Program-made: the position numbers and the translations under genes | The notes under the pieces: generated by a model | Databases searched by the model: none | Told to the model about the DNA's origin: nothing | What the model saw: the letters and a program-made list of their open reading frames with translations, nothing else | NCBI GenBank assembly: GCA_015146655.1 | Contig: VKHL01000147.1 | Location: 1 to 64,000, forward strand | From: Ochromonas danica | Taxonomy: Eukaryota > Sar > Chrysophyceae > Chromulinales > Chromulinaceae | Reading direction: 5' to 3' | DNA: 64,000 nt | In this document: positions 19,980-31,376 of the stretch, piece by piece | Numbering within the stretch: position 1 is the stretch's first letter | Layout of the letters: each line of letters starts with the position of its first letter

Positions 19980-21509
19980 ATGATTGAAAAGTTGCTTATT
20001 TTGTTCGTGTCGTTGACGGTTATATGCCAGACCTTTGGCTGGTTGACTGCCACTGGAAGGCAGCCTTTGTGGAAGACAACATCGTTAGCTGCTCGCAAGT
20101 CCACGAAAGCGGTCAGTGGCTGTCTTCTCCAATCCCTGCCTGCACTGATGCATTGTGGAAACTACAGGTGCAAGAAGAGCCCTCAAAGAAGGAAAGCGTG
20201 TCAAAGAGTGCCAATGTGGCCGCAGCGTCAGTCGAGAAGAAGAAGAACGGAGACATGGAGATGGTGCAGCTGCCCAATAGCGACCTCACAGTTTCGCGCC
20301 TCGGCCTGGGCACGATGACTTTCGGCAATGAGCAAGTTTCCGAGAGTCAAGCTATCTATTTGCTGGATGAGGCTGTTAAGGATTGTGGCATCAATCTCAT
20401 TGTAAGCTCTCCATCACCTAACCTGAACCACTGCCTTCTAACTCAAATCTTCGCAGGACACATCCGAGTTAAATCCCACGCCCTATGCACAATCCACTTA
20501 CGGGTTGTCTGATCGCATTGTAGGCAAATGGCTTCGCCAACAGAGCAAGGGCTTCCGCGATGAGGTGGTGATCTCAGCCAAACTCTGCGCGTTCAGCAAC
20601 GATATCACTTGGGCTCGCGGGGGCAATGCTCCCACCCGCATCAACAAGGAGCAAGTCTTTCATGCTGTTGATTGCATGTTAGAGCGTTTGCAGACCAGTC
20701 ACGTGGATATCTTATCCTTCCAGTGGCCAGACCGCTATGTCCCGCTCTATAACGCTGGCGTTTACCAGAAAGAGAGAGAGCACGATTGCTCTTCTTTCCT
20801 GGAACAGTTAGAAATAGTCAGTAAGCTTGTGGATCAAAAGAAAGTGAGGTATTTCGGGTTGTCTAATGAGAGTCCCTATGGCATTGGCTGCTTGACCACA
20901 GCCGCGGAGTTGCGCGGTCTGCCCCGCCCCATCACACTCCAAAGATCCTACAACCTCCTCGAGAGAAACGAAATTGAGCCTTCCTTCGAAGAGGCTTGTG
21001 CGGCGCGCAATGGGAATGTTGCTTTTCTTGCCTATTCGCCACTCGCTGGTGGCTCTCTGACGGGCAAGTATCTCGATCCAGTCAACTCTCCGGCTGAGGC
21101 GCGCATGCGACGTTTCATCGGTTTGATGAGTCGGTACGTTTCTGCTCCTGTTCTCGAGGCTGTGCGAGAGTATGAAGCCATTGCCAAGCGTCTGGATATG
21201 CCGTTAGCGGTGCTGGCACTAACTTGGATCTTCTCGCGTGGCTTGGTGACAAGTGCTCTCGTAGGTGTGACCAACTCTGAGCAGTTGCGCGAGAATGTCC
21301 GAGCTGTTCCATTGGCTCCGTTGAGTGAAGATATACTTGCTGAGATCGATGACATTTATTTCTCACGGCATCGCGACCCCACGAGAGGTGCACACGAGGT
21401 CTTCGATCCCACGGCTGATCGCGAGGATCCTTCGAAGTTGCCCTGGGGAGCCAAGGATATGGATCTTGATCCCGCTCTTGGGTCCCTTCTGGATTTTAAG
21501 AAGCTATAG
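19980..21509 (+). CDS. Tas-like aldo/keto reductase, probably plastid-targeted, with altered catalytic residues
   Basis: Three exons, 19980-20111, 20168-20401 and 20457-21509 (introns 56 and 55 nt); 472 residues. Exon 1 encodes a hydrophobic leader (MIEKLLILFVSLTVICQTFG), then W and a basic, hydroxylated stretch. This resembles a bipartite plastid signal. Without the first intron, a frame from ATG 20024 is also open but has no sensible N-terminus. The AKR barrel starts at LTVSRLGLGTMTFGNE and matches bacterial Tas and plant Tas-like proteins through SNESPYGIG, AYSPLAGGSLTGKYL and LTWIFSRGLV. The Asp (DTSELNP) and Lys (VVISAKL) of the tetrad are kept. The Tyr position reads Asn, and the usual His (HWP) reads Gln (FQWPDRY). 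Activity may be changed or lost. Confidence 0.85.
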
Positions 21510-21727
21510 AAGAAGTAATTGAAGAGCAGGCTGCAGTTGGAAAAGAGAATCTGAGTGGTTGATAGACTCGGAGAGATTGTGTTTGTAAATGATTCATTTG
21601 ACTTCAAAATGCATTTCGTTTTCCCGTTTTTATTGTGAAATAGTCGTAATAATTCATTTACCCGGATTGATTGATACAGTATATACACAAACTCCAGGGC
21701 TATTTTACAAGAGGATTGAGCATTGCA

Positions 21728-24700
21728 TCAGAGAAATACAGCTCGTTTAACATCCGGGAAGGAAGCTTTGGGGAAAAGGGAGCGATGGAGATCGGAAGCG
21801 GACAAAGTGATTCCGGGGCTTTTGCTCAAAGGAGCCGCAGCGCCTTCTTCCTCGCCCTCAGTATCAAGATCGTCTTCCTCGAAGGGAGGGATAGGGTCGA
21901 ACTTGAGACTTATTAGATCGGTGGGCTTCATGCTTAAGATGCGAGCAGTGCGCGCCTCTTTGGCTTCATGAGCATGGCCATGAATCATGACCTTTACAAT
22001 GTCCATCTGTGTCACAGACGATTCTTCTCCCGAAGTTGATGGAGCTGAAGTAGCGGCAGTAACAGGAGAAGGAGCAGCGGCTTGATTGACAGAAGACGGA
22101 GAAACGATCAAACCAGGTAGTCGCACTTGAGTTTGAACTTCGAAGGAATTGGGAAGAAATTGTCGGAGAGGAATTTCCGAACAGAAAGGTGGAAGTGGAC
22201 TGTGAGAAGAACTCTTGTCTGTGTTGAGCAGATCGTCCAACTCGCTCACTTGAGGTGGTCTCAACTCGCTTGACTCTCCCAAACCAGTAACAGCCAGCAG
22301 GAGCCGCGCTTTTCCATTTTCAAACTGTTCAGCTCGAATCGCTATCTCGCCCCAAGTGACGTTGAAAGTGCGTCGCTTGGAACCCTTCTCGCAAGAGAGG
22401 CAATTCGCTGTGCGATAGACTCTGTCTGCAATGCAGATTATGGCTACGAGTTGGTTATAGATCTCGTCTACAAGCACGCCTCCTTCGACGACGATTGATG
22501 AAATTACCACGTCTTTATTCTGCACCATCTCACCCACATCATCGTCGTCATCATATTCCCCTTCCTCGCTGCTCGTTTCCTCTTTTCCATCTTTTCCATC
22601 ACTGTTTTCTGCTCCCTTCTCTTGTGCAGGCTGTGGCGGCTGTTGCTCCACTTCCGACGATCTGAGTATTGGCAATCGACACGAATTAGCGACTAGAACA
22701 GTAAATTGAGCGAAAATAGGTCTTTTTTTACCTTTGAGGATCAGCAGGATTGACTCCTTCGTCTAACTGGGAAAGGTGGAGGAAAGAATCGTTGTATTCA
22801 TCTTCAGGTGCTTCCATCGCTCCTTCAGAGGCCACGGGAAGTAATACTCCTCCCTTGTCCTCCTCCTCCTCCTTCTCATCATGCCTTACCACATCGGCAG
22901 AAGGTGCTGTAAAAGGAGCAGCCTCGCCTTGCTCACTCTCTCCCTCTTGAGCTTCTTCTGGCCGATCTACGTGCTCTGCGGGGGGATTGGACATGACTGC
23001 TTCGAAATCGGGGACTGAGATCTCTTCTCCCACAGAGCTAACAACTGTTGTGGCCACCAAAACAACTTCGTCTAGCAAAAGGTACACATTCTTTTATCAG
23101 CAACCAGCTAACTAGTGCAAGGACTCATAGTACTCACCTTTTCGAGGGGAAGGCAGAACGGCTTCAGTGTCTTTTGTAGAAGACACGCTTGCTGCTGCTA
23201 CGGAAGGAGGGACAGAGTCTCCGTTTTTATCAGAAGCGGTAGAAGCAGTGACGGCACTTGTGCTGGCAGCAGATGAAGAGGGCGCTAGAGACTCCGAGAC
23301 TGAGAGCAGCCATGCCACAAATGCTTCCGTGTCTATCATATCCTCATCTTGCGACTTGTTCTGATGGCGAAATCCTCGAGCAAGAAGGTTCAATGCAGAA
23401 GAACTGTCCGCCAATACGTCGCAGCCATGCTGGCAGAGGATTTCGTTCAAGGCAGCAGGCCTAACAGCATCCTTTCCACGCAACTCCTTGCAGCACGCCA
23501 GCAAACCAGTCCGATCCTTTCCAAACGACGCGCACAATGCCTCGCCAACACTTCGCAGCACTTCTTCGTCCACTGCTCGGCTGACAGGCCGCAGAGGACG
23601 AGAAGATAATGCAGGCGGCTTGTGCGCTTCCCTTTCTGTATCCACAACTGGCAACACTTGCTCTGCTGTCTCAACAGGTTTGACAGGAGGATCACTGGGA
23701 ATCGCTGGCGGGGGAGCTACGAGGTGTTCGCCGGCTTCATCTTTCTCCTCCTGCTGTGCGGCTTTGGCAGCTGTAGCGACAGCTTCTTGGATCGCCGTGA
23801 CAAAGGAAGAAGGGCCTTCTCGTGCCTTTTCTTCGTTGATTGCCACGCTGGCTTGGCGTACGGAAACCATATCATCTGCACTCGGGAGGCTATCGGGGTT
23901 GGGGGGCAGCAAGATTGAATTGCGCAGGCTTGGAGCGCGCGCTATTCCCACCTGGTCTAACAGCTGCGCCACATTCACATGGCTGCCAAAGTGCTGGCAA
24001 ATAAGGTCAAGAGATGGCTCCGAATATGCAGCGTGGATATCGAAGGGCTGCGCCAGGACGGGATGAAGACAAGTCTGAGTGTGTGCTGAGCGAAGATGCT
24101 GGACAGTCTTCCAGACACTTGCTCGCAGTTGCTGGAAGAAAGAGAAGCGCTGCAGCTCAAGCTCATGGAGAGAACTGTGTTTGTCGCCGGAATCAATGAT
24201 CTTGAAATGCAGCATATGCTCGGCATGCGCCAGCAGCAGCGCGCCTTCGAGTTCGAGAGACAGCCAAGGCACTCCGCTGGCACAAGGCGATGGAACAGCA
24301 GGCCGATAGTCGGACAAACGCAAGCAATCCTTTTCTTTAACCACAAGCTCTTCATGGCTGTACTTCAATTTGATCAAAAGCTCCTTCTCTCGAATAGCGG
24401 AGGAGGAGGATTGATATTTGTCGACGACGGCTCGCAACGGATGAGGTTCTGTGCAGTGAGGACCAAACGAGACTCCTTTCACCCATATTTCACAACCTGG
24501 ATCGAACATAGGGGAGTCGTGCACTTCGCGGCCATCGAAGACGAGCTGCAGTCGCGGGCCAGAGGGATGCGAAGACAGAAATCGCGCGAAAGACCAACCC
24601 TGGTCAGCAAGAGGCGTGTCCGACCAGCTGCAGGCCCCACTGGGAAAGCTCTGACCTTCCTCGGTAGCCATGCAAACATCCTGTGCAGTGGAAACCTCTG

Positions 24701-26288
24701 GGCGAAGGGGCAGGCGGCAGTTGGCGAGGAAAGCGCGAAGTCGCTTGGCCAGGACTGACTTGGAAGGCCATCGGCGAGAGAGAAGCTTCGAGTGGAGCAC
24801 TTCCACGCGCACCTCCCCTGACGTCACCTTGCAAGCGGCTTGAACTTCAAAGGCGCCATAGCGTTTCTCGTCTTCCCCTTCTGAACCTGGTTTGGTGCAG
24901 CGGAAGTCAGCCTCTAGACGAGCCACACCAAGTCGCACACAAACACCACTGGCAAGCACTTCCTGGGCTAAATGCTTTAGCATTTGATCTGCAAGATGCA
25001 CATACTCAGCAGGGTCGTGTCTGAGGGAAACACTGTGTGCAGCGCAATCGTGGCAGTGCTCAACGGAGAGAATCACTTCTTGAGTCTGCAGGCGTTGATA
25101 AATGCCAAAGACTCGAGCTGCCTGTTCAAACACTTTCGAGCCTGGAGCCTTCGAAGGAGAGGAGGGGGTCATCGAAGCTGCCTTGGGAGAGGCGGGGCGG
25201 ACCTTCTGCAACCAGTTCTGCACGCTTTTGGCGATGCGCTCACAAGGATAGGCCGGCCTGACCGGCTCATCACGACGAGACGGATCACCGCCACCGCCCA
25301 TTAATTCATCGTCAAGAGCAGAAACGGCCATGACGCGTCCTGCTGCTTCTTTCCGGCGTCTTTGCTCCTCACGCTGCAGCTGTGCCTGGGCCAAAGTGAT
25401 GCGCCGCCCAGAGCGAGGATCGTATGTGAAGAGCCCGGGACCTTGTGCGACGGGCTTTGGAGGAGGAGGCATATGTGCTGCGACGAGATTTTCAAGCGCA
25501 TGGCGGTTGAGTGGAGCGTTGTACAGTCTGTGGGCGACAGCTGCCGAGGAAGCAGAAGTTGGTCTCGGCCGTCGCATTCCTGGCGAGCTGTGAGGGCGAC
25601 GCCTGCTCTCTGGCTGATGAGGAACGCGCAATTGCTCCTGCTCGCCGTCTGAATTGGATAAGTCGCTGTCTTCCTCTCGAATGCGACCTGTCCCTGCCCC
25701 TGCCCCTGCCCGAGCACTGCCTGGTCTGCTGCGGGCGGCTCTGCTGGCGGGACTGCTGCGCTTCTCCTTCCGACGACCCAAGCGCATCTCGAGATAGTGA
25801 ATGCGATGCAGTAACTTGTCCAGTTCTTCTCGAGGAACATCGGATGGAGATTCAGGATTGGTCGGCGAGGTTGGCGGGGGAGAGGACGCCTCAGGTGGAG
25901 GAGGAGGAGGAGCTGCCCGGCGAGACTTCTCCAGCCACATCCGCTGGCCCTCGCCAAATAAGACACCCACCAAAATCCCAATAGCCTTGTGGTTGCCTTG
26001 GAATATGTCGATCCCAGAGATGGAGGCCAGGATGGGGTTGCGCGTCCTCGTCAAGAGGTCGTCGATCACCAGCTGCGAGTTCAGAATCTGTTCTTCGCTG
26101 CTGCTGAACTCCGTCAAGTCTGATATAAGCTGCTTCTTGTAGATGGCACAATAGGCTCGAGTAAAGATGAGCGGAGCCCACTTGCGGAAGGACTCGAGAT
26201 CGATGGCTCGGGGGTCCATTCCTGCAGCCTTCACGATGGCTGTGGCCTTCTGCACAAAGGCAAGGTCAGGAGGCAAATTATTTGACAT
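21728..26288 (-). CDS. Large CEP95-like centrosomal/basal-body protein (tentative)
   Basis: Three exons, 26288-23138, 23071-22732 and 22661-21728 (introns 66 and 70 nt); 1474 residues. The first 115 residues resemble the N-terminal CH-type fold of CEP95: a W near 30, then NSQLVIDDLL, and ISGIDIFQGNHKAIGILVG. Next come proline and basic linkers and a short coiled coil (DKLLHRIHYLEMRLGRR). A Cys/His-containing domain follows around EHCHDCAAHSVSLRHD. A late segment around EDMIDTEAFVAWLL looks EF-hand-like. The last 330 residues are acidic, with a folded stretch (IYNQLVAIICIADRVY). Human CEP95 is a centrosomal protein; that role here is inferred from domain similarity and from sharing a promoter region with a flagellar gene. 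It is longer than CEP95, so it may be a distinct lineage-specific protein. Confidence 0.6.
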
Positions 26289-26507
26289 GATTGCCACTCG
26301 CTTCCCACAACTCAAAAAGAGATCTCACAAGGTCTCCTTGTTTTCGAATTTTCCCTTTTGCAACCGCTTTCGACCAGTTCCTACACAACTGCGAAAGTCA
26401 AATAAACGCGCTAGAAAGTGATAAAAGTCGAGAAATGACTCTGTCTGCTCGTTGGGGGCGGATGAAACGGAAGGGAAGGAGAAGACAAAACGCAGTCTTG
26501 ATTGAAA

Positions 26508-28076
26508 ATGTCGGATAAAAAGAAGTTGTCCTCCAAAGAAGATGAGCCCATGCAGCGCGTTTTGCGGCAGCGCGAGCTCGTGGAGAGCATGAAGCACGAA
26601 AACGAGGTCCTGCGCCTCGATCTCACTCGCGAAGCACGCGATGCTCGGCGAGCTCAGTCCAGCGGAGCGACGGCAGACATTGGGCGGCTGCAGGAGGAAG
26701 CCGGTCGCTACATGAAGAAAATCGAGACCGAGCGCGCCAAGATAGCGGACCTGGACAAGCAGATCATCAAGTACCAGGAACTCATTCTGGACCAAAAGGC
26801 TCGCCTCGGCGGAGTCAACGCAGCGCAAGTCAACAACCAGCTCATCCAGAAGCAGATCAAAGTGCTTGACAATCGACTGGACAAGTGTCTCACTCGCTTC
26901 AACGAGACCATAGCGCAGAACAAGTCTCTGCGGCAGAAGATCGACGAGTATCGGCGAGAGCGCATCGTCTTCGACGTCATCTACAAGAAACTCGAGCGAG
27001 ACCTGCACGAAAAGAAGAAGGAAATGACCGCCATTATAAACGACTCGAAGAACGCCTACCAGGCTCGCGACAAGAGTCAGTCTGAGATGGCTGCGCTGCA
27101 GCAGCACGCCGAGAAGGAACGCGCGGAATTCGAGAGCGAGTTCAAGGAGCTGGGCGACCTGATCAAGCAGCAGCAGATTGCCTTGGAGCAGCTGCGTCTG
27201 AAACAGTTTGAGCGCACAGATGACATGTCATCGAAGGCGTCGGTGATGCAGGAGGAGGAGGGCAGGCCGGGCGACCCCTCGGGAGCTATTCTCGCTTCTT
27301 GGGGCGATCCGCGCAAAGACAAGAACCTCCTCGCGCCTCTTTCCCAGGAGAAGATCCACTCCTATGAAGAGATGCTGCTTAAGATCCAAGAGGCCACTGG
27401 GCTGCGCGATGTCCAAGAAATCGTGAATAAGTTTTTGGAGGCAGAGGAGCAGAACTTCTCGCTCTTCAATTACGTCAACGACATCAACTCCGAAATAGAG
27501 CGCCTCGAACACTCCATATCGAACATGAGGTCCCAAATCGAGAAGTACCGCGGCCAGGGACTGTCCAGCGACTCGCAGCGCAAGAAGACTGTGCGCGACC
27601 TCGAAGAGAAGCTGGCGCGCACGGACAAGAAGGCGGCCGAGTACGAGGCGCGCTACCAGGTGGCCGTGCGCACCATCAACCAATTGAAGAATGGCATTCA
27701 GAGCATTTTTACGCGCATTGGCGCAACGTCGACCTCTGTGGACGAAATGCTGGGCAACCAGGGCGTGACGGAGAGCAACATGATGCAATACCTGGGCATC
27801 ATCGAGCAACGCACCACTGAGATCCTTCAACAATATGCAGCCTCGCAGATCGGACTGCCTAATGAATCTGGTTTACAATTCCCTTCTGTCGTTCCCGCAG
27901 ACGGACTCGGCAAAGTCGTGCCCTCTTCCATCCCCTCCTACGAGGACAGTTCGTCTGGTGAAGACAGCGACGGAGAAAAAGATGAGCGGCCACTCACGCG
28001 GCAAGAGCTTGAGAAGCGCACAGTGCGGGATTTCACCAAGAAGTCGGGCATGCTGGCATCGCCTACCTATGAGTGA
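26508..28076 (+). CDS. Outer dynein arm docking complex subunit DC2 (ODAD1/CCDC114/CCDC63 family)
   Basis: Single exon, 522 residues, start ATG 26508. Almost entirely coiled coil to about residue 420, with the family pattern SLRQKIDEYRRERIVFDVIY followed by KLERDLHEKKKEMTAIIND and ARDKSQSEMAALQQHA. These match Chlamydomonas DC2 (ODA1) and animal CCDC63/CCDC114. The protein anchors outer dynein arms to the doublet microtubule of the flagellum. A Ser/Asp/Glu-rich stretch near 480-495 precedes a basic tail. It is divergent from the CEP95-like gene, with 219 bp between the starts. Its presence shows that the organism makes motile flagella at some stage. Confidence 0.87.
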   Translation: MSDKKKLSSKEDEPMQRVLRQRELVESMKHENEVLRLDLTREARDARRAQSSGATADIGRLQEEAGRYMKKIETERAKIADLDKQIIKYQELILDQKARLGGVNAAQVNNQLIQKQIKVLDNRLDKCLTRFNETIAQNKSLRQKIDEYRRERIVFDVIYKKLERDLHEKKKEMTAIINDSKNAYQARDKSQSEMAALQQHAEKERAEFESEFKELGDLIKQQQIALEQLRLKQFERTDDMSSKASVMQEEEGRPGDPSGAILASWGDPRKDKNLLAPLSQEKIHSYEEMLLKIQEATGLRDVQEIVNKFLEAEEQNFSLFNYVNDINSEIERLEHSISNMRSQIEKYRGQGLSSDSQRKKTVRDLEEKLARTDKKAAEYEARYQVAVRTINQLKNGIQSIFTRIGATSTSVDEMLGNQGVTESNMMQYLGIIEQRTTEILQQYAASQIGLPNESGLQFPSVVPADGLGKVVPSSIPSYEDSSSGEDSDGEKDERPLTRQELEKRTVRDFTKKSGMLASPTYE

Positions 28077-28138
28077 GGAAAGGAAAGGCTGTGGGTGAGT
28101 GGTTTGCATTATTAGCTGTTGAGTTGTGTAAAGATAAT

Positions 28139-28320
28139 ACTACTACTAGTAGTAGTAGTAGCCTAGTACAGTCGATGTCAAGGAAAGGATTGTCATGCCA
28201 TGCCATTCATTCATAAAGACAGCTGAGAGAGTCACGAGGATCGACGAGTCAGTCAGTCAGTCCACAGAGTCAGTCTGTCTGTAAGTCAGTCGTCGTCAGT
28301 CAGTCTGTCTGTGTATCAGT
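28139..28320. repeat. Low-complexity intergenic repeats (TAG/TAC and GTCA)
   Basis: Triplet runs around 28139-28160 (TACTACTAGTAGTAGTAGTA) are followed by interspersed GTCA tetranucleotides at about 28250-28315 (AGTCAGTCAGTC, then CAGTCTGTCTGT twice). They lie between the ODA docking gene and the 3' end of the TMEM14-like gene. Simple repeats with no sign of a gene; the TAC/TAG part could fold back on itself. Confidence 0.7.
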
Positions 28321-28907
28321 CCTCAGATTGGCTGGAAAGTGGGCGATACGTTGACAGCGCCGCGCCATTGAAGAATCTCTCCCAGATGGCGTAGAAGTAG
28401 AAGACAACAGCTATCCACGCCTAACAAGAGCAGCAGTAAGGACATCTCATTTAGTGGCATGTCTTTCATAAGCAGAGAGTGTTCGTCTACCAAAATGGCA
28501 ATCGCCCCGGCGGCAGTGCGGAAGGCGCCGCCCAGTCCATATACACAACTCGTCGCCACGGCAACAAATAAAGAGATTACTGCATAGCGCATGTCGCAGG
28601 AAGGATCAGAAGTGAAGAATCAGAAGTGAAGGAGAGTGTTGCTTGACTCACCGAAAGGGATGGAAATGAAGAGAAACTCTGAGGGGGCGCCGCGGAAATG
28701 GTCCACAGCGTGCGCCACACCCAAAAGAAAAATAACCAAGCCGCACCCTCCGCTTAGCAAGAGACACAGAAAACTGTGAAACTTCGCGTAACCCACGATG
28801 CCTCCAACGAGATAGAAGAGACCGTACGGCACAGTGAAGAAGAAATAGCGCCGCTTGAGCCAACCCTTCCCTTTGCCATCACGTCTTCGAAGATGAAAAT
28901 GCTTCAT
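28316..28907 (-). CDS. Small TMEM14-like four-helix membrane protein
   Basis: Three exons, 28907-28652, 28579-28491 and 28420-28316 (introns 72 and 70 nt); 149 residues. A basic N-terminus (HLRRRDGKGKGWLKRRY) is followed by four hydrophobic segments. The first (PYGLFYLVGGIVGYAKFHS) has the glycine-rich opening of the TMEM14 family. The third and fourth carry a GLGGAFRTAAGAIA turn comparable to the family's lysine-proline-alanine-glycine motif. TMEM14 proteins include plastid FAX fatty-acid exporters and mitochondrial TMEM14C. No targeting signal is obvious, so location is open. The join into exon 3 yields AWIAVVFYFYAIWERFF, a better membrane segment than the unspliced frame. Family call is moderate. 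Confidence 0.65.
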
Positions 28908-29134
28908 TCAGATTTCCTCTCCCTATGAAAGCAACCACCTCGCAACCACCACCAAATGAATTAAAACACTTCAATGAACAAACCTAAACAGCCAGAATCT
29001 GGAGATTTGTCTTTCTGGTTACCGCGCACAAACATAATAACGGCCAACAGCTGGACGAAGTCGAGAGCTAAGAGCTGGACAAGATCAGCGAATTCTGGTC
29101 GTTGCCGATTTTGTTTGGCGATTTCGAGATCTAG

Positions 29135-31207
29135 ATGAAGCCTAACATGAATAGAGCGGGCGCTGCTTTGGCAGCCAATCGATCTCCTCCCCCTCCTGAG
29201 CCTAAAAAAGGCTCTTGCCTATCAGAGATCCAGCGACTGCAGCGGGTGGGTCGTTGCTCTTTTGATTTATCCCCCTCTCCCTTATTAGCCAACTCATGCA
29301 CCTCATTTGTCGAATAGGATCGTCAAGAGCGCCGCAGATTGATGGAGCAGGCGCGTCAAGAGCGCGCGGCGGAGGAGCAGCGCAATCGAGACATGGGCAC
29401 TCCTGGAGACGTCGACTTCCAGCGGATGATCCGCAACTATCGAGAGCGAGAGGCTCCTGCCGAGCAGGCCCACATCAATCCTGGAGAGATGAAGATCTGC
29501 ATTTGCGTGCGCAAGCGCCCCATCAGCAGCAAAGAGATCAAGCGCAACGACTACGACTCCGTCACCTGCCTCAACCCGCTCGTCATCGTGCACGACTGCA
29601 AAATGAAGGTCGATGGCATCTCCAAGTACCTGGACAACTGTTCCTTTGAGTTTGACCACACCTTCCACGAGGACGACAACACAGAGGACATCTACACCTT
29701 CGCCGTGCAGCCGCTCATCGACTTCGTGCTGCGCGGCGGCCGCGGCACAGTCTTTGCCTACGGACAAACTGGCTCTGGTAAAACCTATACCATGCAGGGG
29801 ATTCAAAGCTTCGCGGCGGAGGATCTCTTCGCGGCTTTGGCTGAGTTCGAAGCTCAGAGCGGTCAAGAGGCTTATGTCTACGTCAGCTACTTCGAGATCT
29901 ATGGCGGTCGCTGCCAGGACCTTCTCAACTCGCGTCAACGGCTTAACGTGCGCGAAGATGGAAACGGAGAGGTCGTAGTGAGTGATCTCATGGAACTTCA
30001 GGCCGAGAGCGCGCAAGCACTTCAAAACATCATCGAGACCGGCAATCGTAATCGCACCACACACGCCACCGAGTCCAACGACGAATCATCCCGCTCCCAT
30101 GCAATCTGTCAGATTGCATTGCGCACCATGGGACCTGGCGGAACTGAGGGTTTGCTGGGCAGGCTTTCGCTCATTGACTTGGCTGGAAGTGAACGCGGCG
30201 CGGACACCAAAAGCCACAATCGACAGCGCAGACTGGAAGGTGCGGAGATTAATAAATCTCTTCTAGCGCTCAAGGAGTGTATTCGTGCGTTAGACTCCAA
30301 TTCTTCTCATGTACCTTATCGAGCCTCGAAGCTCACTTTGGTCTTGAAGGACTCCTTCACGAACCGTCTGTCGCGTACTGTAATGATCGCCGCTGTGAGC
30401 CCTGCCGCTTCTTCAGCGGATCACACCATCAATACCTTGAGATATGCTGACCGAATAAAAGAGAGGGTTGTGGGTGGACAAGCGGCGCGCAATGCAGCGT
30501 TGGCCCAGCAGCAACAGCAAGATGGAGGTCCATTGCCCGGCCCTCCTGCAGTCGCCCCTCCTCGTGCACCTCCTCAAGTTGCAGCAGGTGTCGGAGGAGG
30601 AGGAGGATATGATGATGGATCACACAAGGGATATCGAGGAGCAAATGGTGGAAGTGCTCCTGCTGCTCGAATGCAACACAATGATAGCGAAGCCAAGCTG
30701 GCACGCGCTCAACAGCCAGTGGCCGCACAAGCAAAGGGGGCAGGCTATGCTCCCAGAAATGCTGCCCCGCCTCCTGAATATGATGATTATGACGATGATC
30801 TGGCACTGCAAGATGAAGAGGCGCCAGATGAGGAGGACGAAGTTGTGCAAGCCTTCCACCGCACCGTTCAGGACCTCTTCGATGAAGAAGAGGATCTGCT
30901 CAATCTGCACATGACTGTTATCCAGGAGAATGCTGAGCTGCTTACTGATGAGGGTAGACTTCTCCAGCAAATGCAAGGCGATGACCAGGATATCGATGGG
31001 TACGCTTCTCGACTGGATTCCATCCTGAGGCGCAAGCAAGAATTGATTGACATCTTACGAAGCAAGCTGAACGACTTCCGCAAGAGCCTCCAGCGAGAAG
31101 AAGTCTACAGCCAACAAATTGCCCAGCGACAGCAGCAGCACCAGCAGCAACAACAACAACATCGCGGACCATCCTCTGTTTTGCCTCGCAACAGCAAGAA
31201 CTCATAG
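29135..31207 (+). CDS. Kinesin-13 (microtubule-depolymerising motor, KIF2/MCAK type)
   Basis: Two exons, 29135-29245 and 29318-31207 (72-nt intron); 666 residues. A charged neck (RQERRRLMEQARQERAAEEQ) precedes an internal motor (about residues 94-430). The motor starts MKICICVRKRPIS and holds the kinesin-13 KVD loop (MKVDGISKYLDN), P-loop GQTGSGKT (about 185), switch I NDESSRSHA and switch II LIDLAGSE. Kinesin-13 removes tubulin from microtubule ends in mitosis and helps set flagellar length in algae and protists. The tail is Ala/Gln/Gly-rich, then acidic, then a predicted coiled coil and poly-Gln end. Its 5' end is divergent from the TMEM14-like gene; its 3' end is convergent with TauE/SafE. 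Confidence 0.95.
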
Positions 31208-31376
31208 ACTGGATGTAGCGACAACAAAGATATATGTAACTTCAATGCAATACATTGTGTTCTTGATGCCCAAAGCCATTTCAAGACTGCAGAAAGTAGA
31301 GGTTGATAAGGAGTTTATTTACACTGCGTCCACTCTTCCGAGGCCCTATATACAAATATCTTCTATAAAAAAGGCT

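Noticed and set aside
20024-20512. Alternative unspliced start for the aldo-keto reductase at 20024
   Set aside because: Gives a meaningless N-terminus; splicing from 19980 gives a leader peptide and clean GT-AG sites.
23488-24758. Several long plus-strand frames across the CEP95-like gene
   Set aside because: Shadows of the GC-richer minus-strand exon; none has domain features.
29303-30064. Antisense 253-codon frame over kinesin-13
   Set aside because: Lies opposite the conserved motor domain; codon bias of the real gene produces it.
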